Assembly (NCBI GenBank): GCA_900315505.1
Contig: OMZG01000001.1
Location: 1-64,000, forward strand
Origin: an uncultured Lachnospiraceae bacterium
Lineage (GTDB): Bacteria > Bacillota > Clostridia > Lachnospirales > Lachnospiraceae
Direction of reading: 5' to 3'
DNA: 64,000 bases
Made by a program: the position numbers and the translations under genes. The notes beneath the pieces were generated by a model. The model had not been told where the DNA came from. It worked only from the letters and a program-made list of their open reading frames with translations, and did not search any database. Positions 6,178 to 15,162 of the stretch are shown in pieces (within the stretch, counting starts at the first letter, position 1; each line of letters opens with the position of its first letter).

Positions 6178-7578
6178 ATGGTAGTACAGCACAACATGCA
6201 GGCAGCCAATGCCAACAGGATGCTTGGCATCACAACAGGAGCTCAGGCCAAGAGCACAGAGAAGCTTTCAAGCGGTTACAAGATCAACCGTGCAGCTGAT
6301 GATGCAGCAGGACTCGCTATTTCCGAGAAGATGAGATCACAGATCCGTGGTCTTGACAGAGCTTCAACAAACGCACAGGACGGTATCTCTGTAGTACAGA
6401 CAGCCGAGGGTGCATTAAACGAAGTTCACTCAATGCTTCAGAGAATGAACGAGCTCGCAACACAGGCAGCGAATGATACTAACACCACTATAGATAGAAG
6501 CCAGATCCAGCTTGAGGTAGATCAGCTTACATCAGAGATCGACAGAGTATCATCCACTACCCAGTTTAATACCCAGAACCTTCTTGACGGGACCTTCCAG
6601 AACAAGAATCTTCAGGTTGGTTCACTCTCAGGACAGAAGATTGAGTTAAACATCGGAAAGATGAGTGCCGAGGGACTGGGACTTGCAGGAAAAGCTGAGG
6701 CGCAGTACTATACTGACACCACTGCAGCTTCACATGGAAAGGTTTCATATAAGGCAGGAGAGGCAGCTCCTACAGTCCCTGGTACTCAACCTAGTAAACC
6801 GGGTGATATTTTTTCAAACTATAAAGTAGGTACGGGTACAGGGGAAGTAACAGCTAGCACAAAGTATATATATGATGGTAACAACACTTGGCATCAGGAC
6901 GGCTTACCAGGTACCACTATTACTCTTAACTTTAAGAGTGGATATGATGCTAAAGTCGGAGCAGAGTTTACATCAGGTACGGATACGACAGCAAATATAA
7001 CGACTCAAAAGGACTTGGAGACTACATCGACACCTGCTGATCTGAATGACCTTAAGATTGCAGAGAGCGATCTTAATAATGCAAAAGCTGATACATATGT
7101 ATACGATTCGACTACTAAAAAGTGGACGGGGAAAGCAACTAACACGGAACTTACCGTAGATACAACCGACATTCCAACCGGGAAGTCCTTAGTTGACGGC
7201 TCTGAAATCACCATAGGCGAAGGGACAAAAGCTCATAACAAAGGCGACAAGATTGAGGACAGCGACAGAGATCTCACCTTAAAGGTCGACTCCTTCGCTA
7301 ATGCCGGAGATGCCATGGATCGTATCCAGAAAGCTATCGACAAAGTCTCTACTCAGCGTGCCCAGCTCGGTGCTGTCCAGAACCGTCTTGAGCACACCAT
7401 CGCTAACCTCGATAACGTATCTGAGAATACTCAGGCTGCTGAGTCACGTATCCGTGATACAGATATGGCTAAGGAAATGGTTACTTACAGCAAGAACAAC
7501 ATCCTTGCTCAGGCAGGACAGTCAATGCTGGCTCAGGCTAACCAGAGTAATCAGGGAGTGCTTTCTCTCCTTCAGTAA
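6178..7578 (+). CDS. hag: Flagellin
   Basis: A 466-residue flagellin, the subunit of the flagellar filament, secreted by the flagellar export apparatus. Conserved D0/D1 helices are present at both ends: MVVQHNMQAANANRMLG and LSSGYKINRAADDAAGLAIS at the start, and LGAVQNRLEHTIANL and NILAQAGQSMLAQANQ at the end, finishing in SLLQ. The middle, about residues 170-375, is a Thr/Asp/Lys-rich surface-exposed region with no family match and with more A/T-rich codons than the ends, as expected of a fast-evolving antigenic part. A strong ACGGAGGT site precedes it. It follows csrA, with no other flagellar gene in the window. Confidence 0.97.
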   Translation: MVVQHNMQAANANRMLGITTGAQAKSTEKLSSGYKINRAADDAAGLAISEKMRSQIRGLDRASTNAQDGISVVQTAEGALNEVHSMLQRMNELATQAANDTNTTIDRSQIQLEVDQLTSEIDRVSSTTQFNTQNLLDGTFQNKNLQVGSLSGQKIELNIGKMSAEGLGLAGKAEAQYYTDTTAASHGKVSYKAGEAAPTVPGTQPSKPGDIFSNYKVGTGTGEVTASTKYIYDGNNTWHQDGLPGTTITLNFKSGYDAKVGAEFTSGTDTTANITTQKDLETTSTPADLNDLKIAESDLNNAKADTYVYDSTTKKWTGKATNTELTVDTTDIPTGKSLVDGSEITIGEGTKAHNKGDKIEDSDRDLTLKVDSFANAGDAMDRIQKAIDKVSTQRAQLGAVQNRLEHTIANLDNVSENTQAAESRIRDTDMAKEMVTYSKNNILAQAGQSMLAQANQSNQGVLSLLQ

Positions 7579-7642
7579 TCACAGGAATAACCCATTTCTC
7601 CTCCCGGGAGACGGAGTTATCTCATACAAAGTGCACAATCAA

Positions 7643-7670
7643 GGCCCCGGATCAGTCCGGGGTCTTATTC
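7643..7670 (+). terminator. Terminator of the flagellin gene
   Basis: GGCCCCGGA (7643-7651), loop TCAG and TCCGGGGTC (7656-7664) form a 9-bp GC-rich stem followed by TTATTCCTTTATT, a weak T tract. A second imperfect hairpin lies just upstream (about 7588-7621). Confidence 0.75.
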
Positions 7671-7687
7671 CTTTATTAAGATTTAAT

Positions 7688-7716
7688 TTTACATTGTATG
7701 CAATCTAATATATAAT
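7688..7716 (+). promoter_or_regulatory. Promoter of the solute-binding protein gene
   Basis: TTTACA (7688-7693), a 17-bp spacer and a perfect TATAAT (7711-7716). Predicted start near 7723, giving a leader of about 30 nt that contains AGGAGG. Confidence 0.8.
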
Positions 7717-7753
7717 GCCTCTTGTAGAAAAAGATTACAGGAGGCATTTTTTG

Positions 7754-8557
7754 ATGAAAAAGAAAATACTGGCGGCTGTTCTTGCTGCATCGGCTGTGCT
7801 TATGACTGCGTGCGGATCGGGGAGTGCAGAGGAGAAGAGCAGCGCGGATCATCTGCAGCGGATAAAGGATGCAGGGAAGATCACTATAGGACTCGAGGGA
7901 GACTGGCAGCCGTTTTCATATCATGATAAGGATGAGCGGCTGGTAGGATACGATGTCGAGGTATCGAAGAATATAGCGAAGCAGCTCGGAGTAAAGGCAG
8001 ATATAGTCGAGGGTCCGTGGGACGGACTTTTCGCAGGAATGGATTCCGGCAGATACGATATAGTCGTGAACGGAGTGGATGTGACGCCGGAGCGTGAGAA
8101 GAAGTATGATTTTTCAGATCCGTATGCGTATGACCACACGGTGCTCATCGTGAAGAAGGGCAATACGGATATCAGGACCTTCGATGACCTTAAGGGGAAG
8201 ACGACAGCGAATTCGATCGGATCCACCTATCAGGAGCTTGGCGAGAGGTACGGAGCCACGGTGAAGGGAGTCGATACCTTAGTCGAGACTCTACAGATGG
8301 TGAAGAACGGACAGGTCGATGCGACGATCAATGCGTCTACCTCATTCGGTGATTATATGAAGTCGAATCCGTCGGATCCGCTCGAGGTAGCTGCTACCTC
8401 TGATGAGGCTACAAGCTACGCGATACCGATGGAGAAGGGAGCTGACAATACAAGCCTCCGCCAGGCCATCAATAAAGCAATCCAGGAGATGCGTGATGAC
8501 GGAACCCTGAAGAAGCTCTCCGAGAAATATTTCGGCGCAGACCTTACGAATAAGTGA
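7754..8557 (+). CDS. Extracellular solute-binding lipoprotein, family 3 (amino-acid type)
   Basis: A 267-residue substrate-binding lipoprotein of ABC importers for polar amino acids or cystine. The lipobox LMTAC places the acylated Cys at residue 20. Family features include GKITIGLEGDWQPFSY, GYDVEVSKNIAKQLG, the DIVVNGVDVTPEREKKYDFSDPY block and FDDLKGKTTANSIGSTY. No permease or ATPase gene is adjacent, so it must work with a transporter encoded elsewhere. The start at 7754 has AGGAGG nine bases upstream; an in-frame ATG at 7715 lies inside the -10 region and is excluded. Which amino acid is bound cannot be read from sequence. Confidence 0.9.
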   Translation: MKKKILAAVLAASAVLMTACGSGSAEEKSSADHLQRIKDAGKITIGLEGDWQPFSYHDKDERLVGYDVEVSKNIAKQLGVKADIVEGPWDGLFAGMDSGRYDIVVNGVDVTPEREKKYDFSDPYAYDHTVLIVKKGNTDIRTFDDLKGKTTANSIGSTYQELGERYGATVKGVDTLVETLQMVKNGQVDATINASTSFGDYMKSNPSDPLEVAATSDEATSYAIPMEKGADNTSLRQAINKAIQEMRDDGTLKKLSEKYFGADLTNK

Positions 8558-8564
8558 TAATTCT

Positions 8565-8623
8565 TTGAAAAAAGCCCTTTAGTATGGTAGAATAGTAATA
8601 CTACCATACTAAAGGGCTTTTTT
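8565..8623 (+). promoter_or_regulatory. Promoter overlapping a 20-bp perfect terminator hairpin
   Basis: AAAGCCC...GGTAG (8571-8590) is perfectly inverted at 8601-8620 and followed by T residues, a strong terminator for the lipoprotein gene. The same DNA holds TTGAAA (8565-8570), a 17-bp spacer and TAGAAT (8588-8593), so a promoter for the GGDEF gene fires from inside the stem, with a start near 8600 at the right arm. Transcripts from the new promoter contain only one arm and escape termination. Confidence 0.75.
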
Positions 8624-8637
8624 TGATAGAGAGAATA

Positions 8638-10365
8638 ATGAACAGAGAAGGGAATAAGATAACAAAACGAATAGTGATGGCAGTGCTATTCATCGTGGCG
8701 GCGGTCTGCATCGTGGCGATGATGGTCTATCTGTCGGCAAACCGCGGCAGCTACGATGTCAGTGATATGAGAGATGGCTGGAGCGTAGACTACTGCGGGA
8801 AGCACTATGACAATGTTTCCCGGAATGATACGAGGATAGAGAATATCAGCTCGAAGAAGAATGATGTCCTCGTGATGGAGAGGCGGATAGATGCTACAGG
8901 CTCCGACAGACTCACGGTGCGCATATACTCACGGCTTTCATCACTGCGTGTGAGTGTCGTAGGCCGCAATGGCTATGAGAAGGAAGTATATTTCTACGGA
9001 TACTCGGAGCTGAGCGGTATCAATACAGGGGATTTCCTCGGAAGCGGCTATCATTTCGTGGAACTGCCACAGGACAGCTACGGCAGGACGCTGAAGATCA
9101 TGGAGATGGGCTCGCAGGACGGAGCACTCCAGGGAATACCGGAAGTAGTCGTCACCCCATTCAATGCAGCAATGCCGGCATTCGCGCAGAGCAGAGCGTT
9201 TGCGGCCTTTGTCACTATATTCATGTTCCTGCTTGGAGCGATGATCATCCTGCTGTCGCTTTTTGTATCCATTTTTGACAGGAGATTCTTCACACTTACA
9301 TTTCTCGGACTTTTCTCGGTGACGGGCGGACTGTGGTGCATGTGCTCATCGAAGGCAGTGGAGATTTTTTCAAGGAATATCAGACTCAATAGCACGATAG
9401 AGTATATATCTCTGTATCTGCTGATCATACCGATACTGATCCTCGTGCTGACCTGCTTCCACAATATACCAGCCTGGCAGACTACGGTGCTTTTCACATC
9501 AATATGCGCGGCCGTGGGGCTGACGTGTGCAGCGATAGTGCTTCAGAACCTGCATCTGGTGAATGTAGATTACGTTTTGCCATATTTCCATGTGTTGCTG
9601 GCGATTGATGCACTGTTTCTCATTTTCATATCGGCGATGCACTGGAAGAATTCGAATCTCTCGGAGAGGCTCTTCGAATCAGGAATATTCGCGGCAGCTA
9701 TTTCAGGTGTCGCATATATGGTCATTTATCATGTGAGCTCGAGAGCTCATATGGATTCCGGAATCCTGGATCTCGCACTGGTGCCGGCGGCCTTCCTTCT
9801 GATGACCATGCTCATCCTCGTGGGATATGTCGAAGACCTGTATGAGAGAAGTGGCGAGCAGACACAGAGGGAGCGGCTTTTCGCTACCTCGGGCAATGAC
9901 CCGCTTACGGGCCTCAAGGACAATATCATAGGAGAGTCTGGGATGAGGAAGCTCCAGCTGGATGGAGGGGATTATCTGCTCATCAGTTTCGACCTGAACG
10001 GGCTTGGCGCTGTCAATGAAGAAAAGGGCAATCAGACCGGTGACCTTTTCATCAGGACCTTTGCAGATATACTGAAGCAGGTATTCCCTGATGCAGATCT
10101 GCTGTGCAGGATGGGCGGAGATGAATTCCTGGTGGCGTATGACAGAAAGGTGCTGTCAGTCCAGGAGCTTGAAAGGAGATTTGACCGGGTCGAGGCAATG
10201 GAGAAGAAGGCTTCCGATGAGCTGTCAGTGAAGATCGAGGCATCCTTCGGATATGCCATGTCCACCGAGGCCGTGGACAGGGATGTGAAGAAGGCATACC
10301 AGCTGGCAAATAAGAGAATGTTCCGGATGAAGACGGACCTGAAGAACCGGAGGGCAGGCGTATGA
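8638..10365 (+). CDS. Membrane GGDEF diguanylate cyclase, first of a tandem pair
   Basis: A 575-residue membrane protein predicted to make cyclic di-GMP. Layout: an N-terminal helix (about 12-33), an extracytoplasmic domain of about 145 residues beginning near DGWSVDYCGK, then seven or eight membrane helices (about 185-400), and a C-terminal GGDEF domain with DPLTGLKDN and the intact catalytic motif RMGGDEF near residue 495. The inhibitory-site Arg that normally lies in RxxD just before GGDEF is replaced (PDAD), so product inhibition may be absent. The ATG at 8638 is chosen; a TTG at 8623 is in frame but lies in the terminator T run. Overlaps its paralog by 4 bp. Confidence 0.85.
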   Translation: MNREGNKITKRIVMAVLFIVAAVCIVAMMVYLSANRGSYDVSDMRDGWSVDYCGKHYDNVSRNDTRIENISSKKNDVLVMERRIDATGSDRLTVRIYSRLSSLRVSVVGRNGYEKEVYFYGYSELSGINTGDFLGSGYHFVELPQDSYGRTLKIMEMGSQDGALQGIPEVVVTPFNAAMPAFAQSRAFAAFVTIFMFLLGAMIILLSLFVSIFDRRFFTLTFLGLFSVTGGLWCMCSSKAVEIFSRNIRLNSTIEYISLYLLIIPILILVLTCFHNIPAWQTTVLFTSICAAVGLTCAAIVLQNLHLVNVDYVLPYFHVLLAIDALFLIFISAMHWKNSNLSERLFESGIFAAAISGVAYMVIYHVSSRAHMDSGILDLALVPAAFLLMTMLILVGYVEDLYERSGEQTQRERLFATSGNDPLTGLKDNIIGESGMRKLQLDGGDYLLISFDLNGLGAVNEEKGNQTGDLFIRTFADILKQVFPDADLLCRMGGDEFLVAYDRKVLSVQELERRFDRVEAMEKKASDELSVKIEASFGYAMSTEAVDRDVKKAYQLANKRMFRMKTDLKNRRAGV

Positions 10366-12056
10366 AAAAGAAGATGTCGAGGATACAGCTTGCAGTCCGC
10401 ATCATAATAGCATCAGCCATAACGGCAGCAGCGTTTGCATTTTTCTTCGTGTCGCTTGACAATTTCGTGGACGGGAATGTCAGGGATTTCTCACACGGAT
10501 GGACTGTCAATTACAACGGGCAGGTTACAGTGGACGCAGATCTGTACACCTACCGCTTCAGCTCGCCGATCAGGAGGGGTGACATCATCACCATGAGGAA
10601 AAGGATTCCGCTGTCGATAGGTGATGAGATGATCCTGACCTTTGACGGGCAGATGTCAGCCTTTTCCGTGAAGGTGGATGGCAGGAATATATACAGCTAC
10701 GGATATAACCTGATCCGCAATGATAAGGTTCCGGGAAATGCATCGCATGTGGTGCTGCTGCCGACGGATGCAGCAGGTAAGACCTGCGAGGTGTCGATAG
10801 AGGCCGGAATAGACTATGCCTTTACGACGCTTCCGATGTTCCATCTGGTCCCGGCGCAGAATGAGACAGCCTGCTATACGAATCTGCATATAATGTCGAA
10901 TGTCATAGCATTTTTCCTTTTCACAATGGGAATGATGATGATCATCGCATGCATCGTGTCGGGAATCATGGGCAGAAGATATGAGCTCGCATTCTCCGTA
11001 GGCTCGCTGGCATTTACAGTCGGTATATGGGCGATGTGTACGACCCATGTGATAGAGATGTTCTCGAGAAACTATGTGGTCAATACCCATCTCGGATGCC
11101 TGATGCTCTATGTCAGCGTCATTCCCTTGCTCAGCATAATGTATTTCATCAGGAAGCCGGGGAAGGGCATGAGACAGAAGGCCTTCGTCGGGGCATCATA
11201 CGCTTCTATATGTACTCTGCTTGCGATAGTCATTATCATGGATTTCGCAGGCCGCATGCATCCGGCAGCTTTCCTGCTTCCGCTTCAGATCGCCTCACTC
11301 ATAGCCATCGTTCTAATGGTTGCAGGGACGACTCCGCACAGGCAGACTGATGACGGCTCAGTGAAGATATATTTTGCCGCACTGGCGATACTATTTGCAG
11401 GATGTATAGCAGATATGATAAGATACTATCTGAGCAGCGTGATAAGGATCGAGAGCCGGATACTGTTCACATCCATCATTCCGGCGGTGTCGGCTGTATT
11501 CATCATGATGATCATCGTGGGATATCTCGTGAGGCTGCGTCATCATTATCTGCGTGAGGCAGAGCTTGAGATCGCAGACCAGATAGCGTTTACAGATGTG
11601 GTGACGGGTCTGCGCAACAGGACGTACTGCAATGACCTTTTCGAGAGGCTTGAGGGAAGGAGCACAGATGAGACCTTCCAGATCGTAAGCTTCGATATCA
11701 ATGGTGTCACAAAGGTAAATGATACGCTGGGAAGAGCGGCCGGAGATATGCTGATCAAGGATTCGGCAGCCATCATAAGCAGGGCCTTTGCGGGGATAGG
11801 CGATGCCATCCGCATGGGCGGGGATGAGTTCATAGTGGTGATAGAAAACGGGAGATACAGGGATGTGAAGACGTCCCTGTCGAGAATGGAAAAGCTCGAG
11901 GCACAGTATGAGTTTCGAAGAAAGTATGAGATAAGGCTGAGCTATGGAGCGGCTTCGTCAGATGAGAAGGAAGGTCTCACACCTGAAGCAGTCTACCATA
12001 GGGCGACCGAGAGAATGTATGCAATGAAGAAGGAGACCAGGTACAGCACATATTGA
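10362..12056 (+). CDS. Membrane GGDEF diguanylate cyclase, second of a tandem pair
   Basis: A 564-residue paralog of the preceding protein with the same architecture: an N-terminal helix, an extracytoplasmic domain starting near HGWTVNYNGQ, a multi-helix membrane block containing CTTHVIEMFSRN (compare CSSKAVEIFSRN upstream) and a GGDEF domain with RMGGDEF near residue 486. The I-site RxxD is again absent (AGIG). The gene starts within the stop of its neighbour (ATGA), so the two are made together and could heterodimerise through their matching sensor parts. Ligand unknown. The pair lies 3 kb from flagellin, consistent with a motility or attachment input, but this is inference. Confidence 0.85.
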   Translation: MKKKMSRIQLAVRIIIASAITAAAFAFFFVSLDNFVDGNVRDFSHGWTVNYNGQVTVDADLYTYRFSSPIRRGDIITMRKRIPLSIGDEMILTFDGQMSAFSVKVDGRNIYSYGYNLIRNDKVPGNASHVVLLPTDAAGKTCEVSIEAGIDYAFTTLPMFHLVPAQNETACYTNLHIMSNVIAFFLFTMGMMMIIACIVSGIMGRRYELAFSVGSLAFTVGIWAMCTTHVIEMFSRNYVVNTHLGCLMLYVSVIPLLSIMYFIRKPGKGMRQKAFVGASYASICTLLAIVIIMDFAGRMHPAAFLLPLQIASLIAIVLMVAGTTPHRQTDDGSVKIYFAALAILFAGCIADMIRYYLSSVIRIESRILFTSIIPAVSAVFIMMIIVGYLVRLRHHYLREAELEIADQIAFTDVVTGLRNRTYCNDLFERLEGRSTDETFQIVSFDINGVTKVNDTLGRAAGDMLIKDSAAIISRAFAGIGDAIRMGGDEFIVVIENGRYRDVKTSLSRMEKLEAQYEFRRKYEIRLSYGAASSDEKEGLTPEAVYHRATERMYAMKKETRYSTY

Positions 12057-12102
12057 TAATGAAAAGTATGGGTATGTGTAAAAGTACAAAAAGGAGGTAA
12101 CT

Positions 12103-13554
12103 ATGTACGCTGACGAGGGAGTCATCAAGATCAAGCATGACGTACTGACTGCTGTGGCTAAGCTGGCGTTCGAGGGCAATCTCGAGCAGGAAAGGGATCA
12201 TCTGCCGGAGAAGCTGATACCGGGACCACAGGCGAAGTTCCGCTGCTGCATCTATAAGGAAAGAGAGATCATCAGGGAAAGGGTGCGTCTGGCATGCGGC
12301 GAGTCACCGGATATCGAGGACAATGGAAATATCATCCAGGTGCTGCACGCTGCGTGCGAGGACTGTCCGATCTCATCCTATGTCGTCACAGACAACTGCC
12401 AGAACTGTCTGGGGAAGGCCTGTGTATCGGCGTGTAAGTTCGATGCATGCCATCCTGGAGAGCTCAGAAGCCATATTGACCCGCAGAAGTGCAAGGAGTG
12501 CGGCAAATGCGCCCAGGCCTGCCCGTATCATGCGATAGCGGCCCTGAAGCGCCCATGCAAGTACGCCTGCCCGGTGGATGCCATCGAGTATGATGAGTAC
12601 GGAATATGCAGGATAAATAATGACAAGTGCATCCGCTGTGGCCAGTGCATCCACAGATGTCCGTTCGGCGCGATCGCCTCGAAGACGTACATAGTGCCGG
12701 TGATCAATGCTATAAAGTCAGGAAAGCCTGTATATGCAATGGCTGCTCCGGCTACCGAGGGTCAGTTCGGGCCGAAGGTCACCATGAATTCATGGAAAAA
12801 GGCCATGAAGGAGCTTGGCTTCAGGGACTTCATCGAGGTAGGCCTCGGTGGTGATCTGACCGCTAAGGCTGAGGCCGAGGAATGGTATGAGGCATACCAG
12901 AACGGCGAGAAGAAGTCGACGAGCTGCTGCCCGGCCTTCGTCAATATGATCAGGAAGCAGTATCCTGATCAGGCTGAGGCGCTCATCTCCACGTCTGTAT
13001 CTCCAATGTGCGCGGTATCGAGATATGTGAAGTCACAGGACCCTGAGGCTGTATGCGTATTCATAGGGCCGTGCATCGCGAAGAAGAGCGAGGCAATGGA
13101 GATGGGGATCGACGGTAATGCGGACTATGCCATGACCTTCTCTGAGATCCGTGCCATGATGAGAGCGAAGGGCATCTCACTTCAGGAGGACGAGGGATAC
13201 GAGTATCAGGAGTCTTCCATATTTGGAAAGAGATTCTCCCAGTCAGGCGGCGTGGCGAATGCAGTGCTCGAGGTACTGAAGGAAGAGGACAAGGACTTCG
13301 ATGCAAAGGTCTGCGTGGCAAATGGAGCCGCAGAGTGCAAGAAGCAGATGCTCCTGATGAAGGCCGGAAGAGCCGACTGGGATTTCATCGAGGGCATGGC
13401 CTGCGAGGGTGGCTGTGTCGGCGGCCCGTCCGCATATAGAGAAAAGCAGCTCTTCGCCCGTGACCGTGAGACCCTGTTCAAGGAAGCTGATAACCGTGGC
13501 GTGGTGGACAATCTCGAGAAGTACGATCTCAGCAAGGTAAAGATGCACAGATGA
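12103..13554 (+). CDS. Monomeric [FeFe]-hydrogenase
   Basis: A 483-residue iron-only hydrogenase that interconverts protons and H2 using ferredoxin-type clusters. The N-terminal part has Cys clusters (NCQNCLGKACVSAC, then CKECGKCAQACP and CIRCGQCIHRCP), giving at least two [4Fe-4S] clusters. The H-cluster motifs are all present: L1 TSCCPAF near 271, L2 GPCIAKKSE near 322 and L3 MACEGGCVGGP near 431. L1 differs from the common TSCCPGW, which I associate with the less studied monomeric group B type. AAGGAGG precedes the ATG. It overlaps a RACo-like gene by 4 bp. Its maturase HydE is at 61119-62231 in the same window. Confidence 0.92.
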   Translation: MYADEGVIKIKHDVLTAVAKLAFEGNLEQERDHLPEKLIPGPQAKFRCCIYKEREIIRERVRLACGESPDIEDNGNIIQVLHAACEDCPISSYVVTDNCQNCLGKACVSACKFDACHPGELRSHIDPQKCKECGKCAQACPYHAIAALKRPCKYACPVDAIEYDEYGICRINNDKCIRCGQCIHRCPFGAIASKTYIVPVINAIKSGKPVYAMAAPATEGQFGPKVTMNSWKKAMKELGFRDFIEVGLGGDLTAKAEAEEWYEAYQNGEKKSTSCCPAFVNMIRKQYPDQAEALISTSVSPMCAVSRYVKSQDPEAVCVFIGPCIAKKSEAMEMGIDGNADYAMTFSEIRAMMRAKGISLQEDEGYEYQESSIFGKRFSQSGGVANAVLEVLKEEDKDFDAKVCVANGAAECKKQMLLMKAGRADWDFIEGMACEGGCVGGPSAYREKQLFARDRETLFKEADNRGVVDNLEKYDLSKVKMHR

Positions 13555-15086
13555 TTGCAGAGCTTGATATTTCTGAACTGAATAGTCCTGATGAGACACT
13601 GGCGGATTTCCTGCGTGAGCAGGAAATCCGCCTTATTCTGCCATGCGGAGGCAATGGAACCTGCGGGCAGTGCAGGGTGAGGGTATATGCTGGGAGGCAG
13701 GTCCTTGATGTGCTTGCCTGTCAGACGAAGGCGGCGTCGTTGGGAGAAGGAGTAATACGGGTAGAGATTCCGGATTCCGGGGTCACTGTCACTACGGCCC
13801 CTCCAGGGTCGGCCTATGCGCTTTGTCTTCGACATCATGAATGGTCTGCCGCCACAGACCTGGGCTCTACGACTATCGAGACAGCGGCTGTCACGCCTGA
13901 TGGAGAGGTGCTTGGAACCGTGAGACGGCAGAATCCTCAGCGTACATATGGCGCTGATGTGCTCTCACGTATCAAGGCAGCGAGCGCGGGAAAGATTGCG
14001 GCTTCCGATATGCAGCGGCTCGCCGAGAGCACGATACAGAGCGAGCTCGCTGAGCTCTCGCAGAGGTACGGACTCAGGAGCAGACCGCAGACTCTGGCCG
14101 TTGCCGGGAATACGACAATGGGACATCTGCTGACGGGAGATGATGTGACTTCGCTCGGTCATGCGCCGTTTGATGCAGGAGATATCGGCCTCCGGGACAT
14201 TTCGAAGGTCTTCTTCGATGATGCTTCGAGGGCGTATCTGATGCCGGGGATCACGGCATTCGTAGGTGGAGATATACTTTCAGGCATGTATTATCTCGGG
14301 ATGGACAGGAGTCTGGAATACTCGCTTCTTATCGATCTCGGAACTAATGGAGAGATGGCCTTCGGCAATCAGGACGGCTTCATAGCAGCCTCTACTGCTG
14401 CAGGACCGGCCTTCGAGGCAGCGAATATCAGTTGCGGATGTGCAGGAGTGCCGGGAGCCATAACGGCGGTGACCTTTACCGGGCAGAGGCCGCATCTGAC
14501 GCAGATACCGTGGGATGAGGATACGAAGGGACTTCCGCCCGGAGAGAAGCTGCAGGCAGAGATGCGGCTTAAGGCGAGGAGACCTGCAGGACTCTGCGGA
14601 AGCGGGCTTGTGAGTGCGGCAGCAGGCATGAGAAGAGCCGGGATCATTGATGAGAACGGCACCTATACGAGGGATGAATGGATAGAAAAGGGCTTTCCGC
14701 TGTGGAAGGGTCGCAGCGAGCCGGACATCAGGCTCACTCAGGATGACATCCGTGAGCTTCTGATGGCAAAGGCCGCAATAGCAGCAGGCATGGCCATTCT
14801 TCTGGACTCAGTGCAGCAGGCGCCATCTGTGGTGTATCTGGCAGGCGGCTTCGGGGAAGGCTTATCAGTGGAGAATGCACTGGAGATCGGACTTTTACCT
14901 GAGACGCTTCGTAGAGTGAGCATCATACCGGCGGGAAATACATCACTGAAGGGAGCGGAGCTTTTTTTATCTGAAAGAGAGGCTGCCGCGGAGCGGATGA
15001 ATAAGATAAAAGAAAAAAGCCGCGAGATACGGCTCGGGGACGCACCTGATTTCGAAGAGCTTTACATAAGAAATATGAAAATGTAA
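13551..15086 (+). CDS. [2Fe-2S] / ASKHA-domain protein (DUF4445, RACo-like)
   Basis: A 511-residue protein. An N-terminal plant-type ferredoxin domain carries the Cys set CGGNGTCGQCR plus a later ACQT Cys, and is followed by an ATPase-fold domain with DLGSTTIETAAV, NTTMGHLL, LIDLGTNGEMA and GLCGSGLV motifs. This architecture is that of reductive activators of corrinoid proteins (RACo, DUF4445), which use ATP hydrolysis to deliver low-potential electrons. No corrinoid methyltransferase is nearby; coupling to the [FeFe]-hydrogenase (ATGA overlap) suggests it exchanges electrons with that enzyme or activates it, which is inference. Confidence 0.8.
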   Translation: MIAELDISELNSPDETLADFLREQEIRLILPCGGNGTCGQCRVRVYAGRQVLDVLACQTKAASLGEGVIRVEIPDSGVTVTTAPPGSAYALCLRHHEWSAATDLGSTTIETAAVTPDGEVLGTVRRQNPQRTYGADVLSRIKAASAGKIAASDMQRLAESTIQSELAELSQRYGLRSRPQTLAVAGNTTMGHLLTGDDVTSLGHAPFDAGDIGLRDISKVFFDDASRAYLMPGITAFVGGDILSGMYYLGMDRSLEYSLLIDLGTNGEMAFGNQDGFIAASTAAGPAFEAANISCGCAGVPGAITAVTFTGQRPHLTQIPWDEDTKGLPPGEKLQAEMRLKARRPAGLCGSGLVSAAAGMRRAGIIDENGTYTRDEWIEKGFPLWKGRSEPDIRLTQDDIRELLMAKAAIAAGMAILLDSVQQAPSVVYLAGGFGEGLSVENALEIGLLPETLRRVSIIPAGNTSLKGAELFLSEREAAAERMNKIKEKSREIRLGDAPDFEELYIRNMKM

Positions 15087-15097
15087 TCTGTGGTATC

Positions 15098-15126
15098 TTG
15101 CGAATTCATGCTGTAAGTGATAGACT
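15098..15126 (+). promoter_or_regulatory. Promoter of the aminotransferase gene
   Basis: TTGCGA (15098-15103), a 17-bp spacer and TAGACT (15121-15126). Each hexamer matches consensus at four positions. Predicted leader about 30 nt. Confidence 0.5.
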
Positions 15127-15162
15127 AGTAACAAACTGTTTAGCATATGTTGGAGGAAAAAG

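Noticed and set aside
7301..7708. Overlapping plus-strand ORF of 135 codons across the flagellin 3' end
   Set aside because: Out of frame with the highly conserved flagellin C-terminus and without a start signal.
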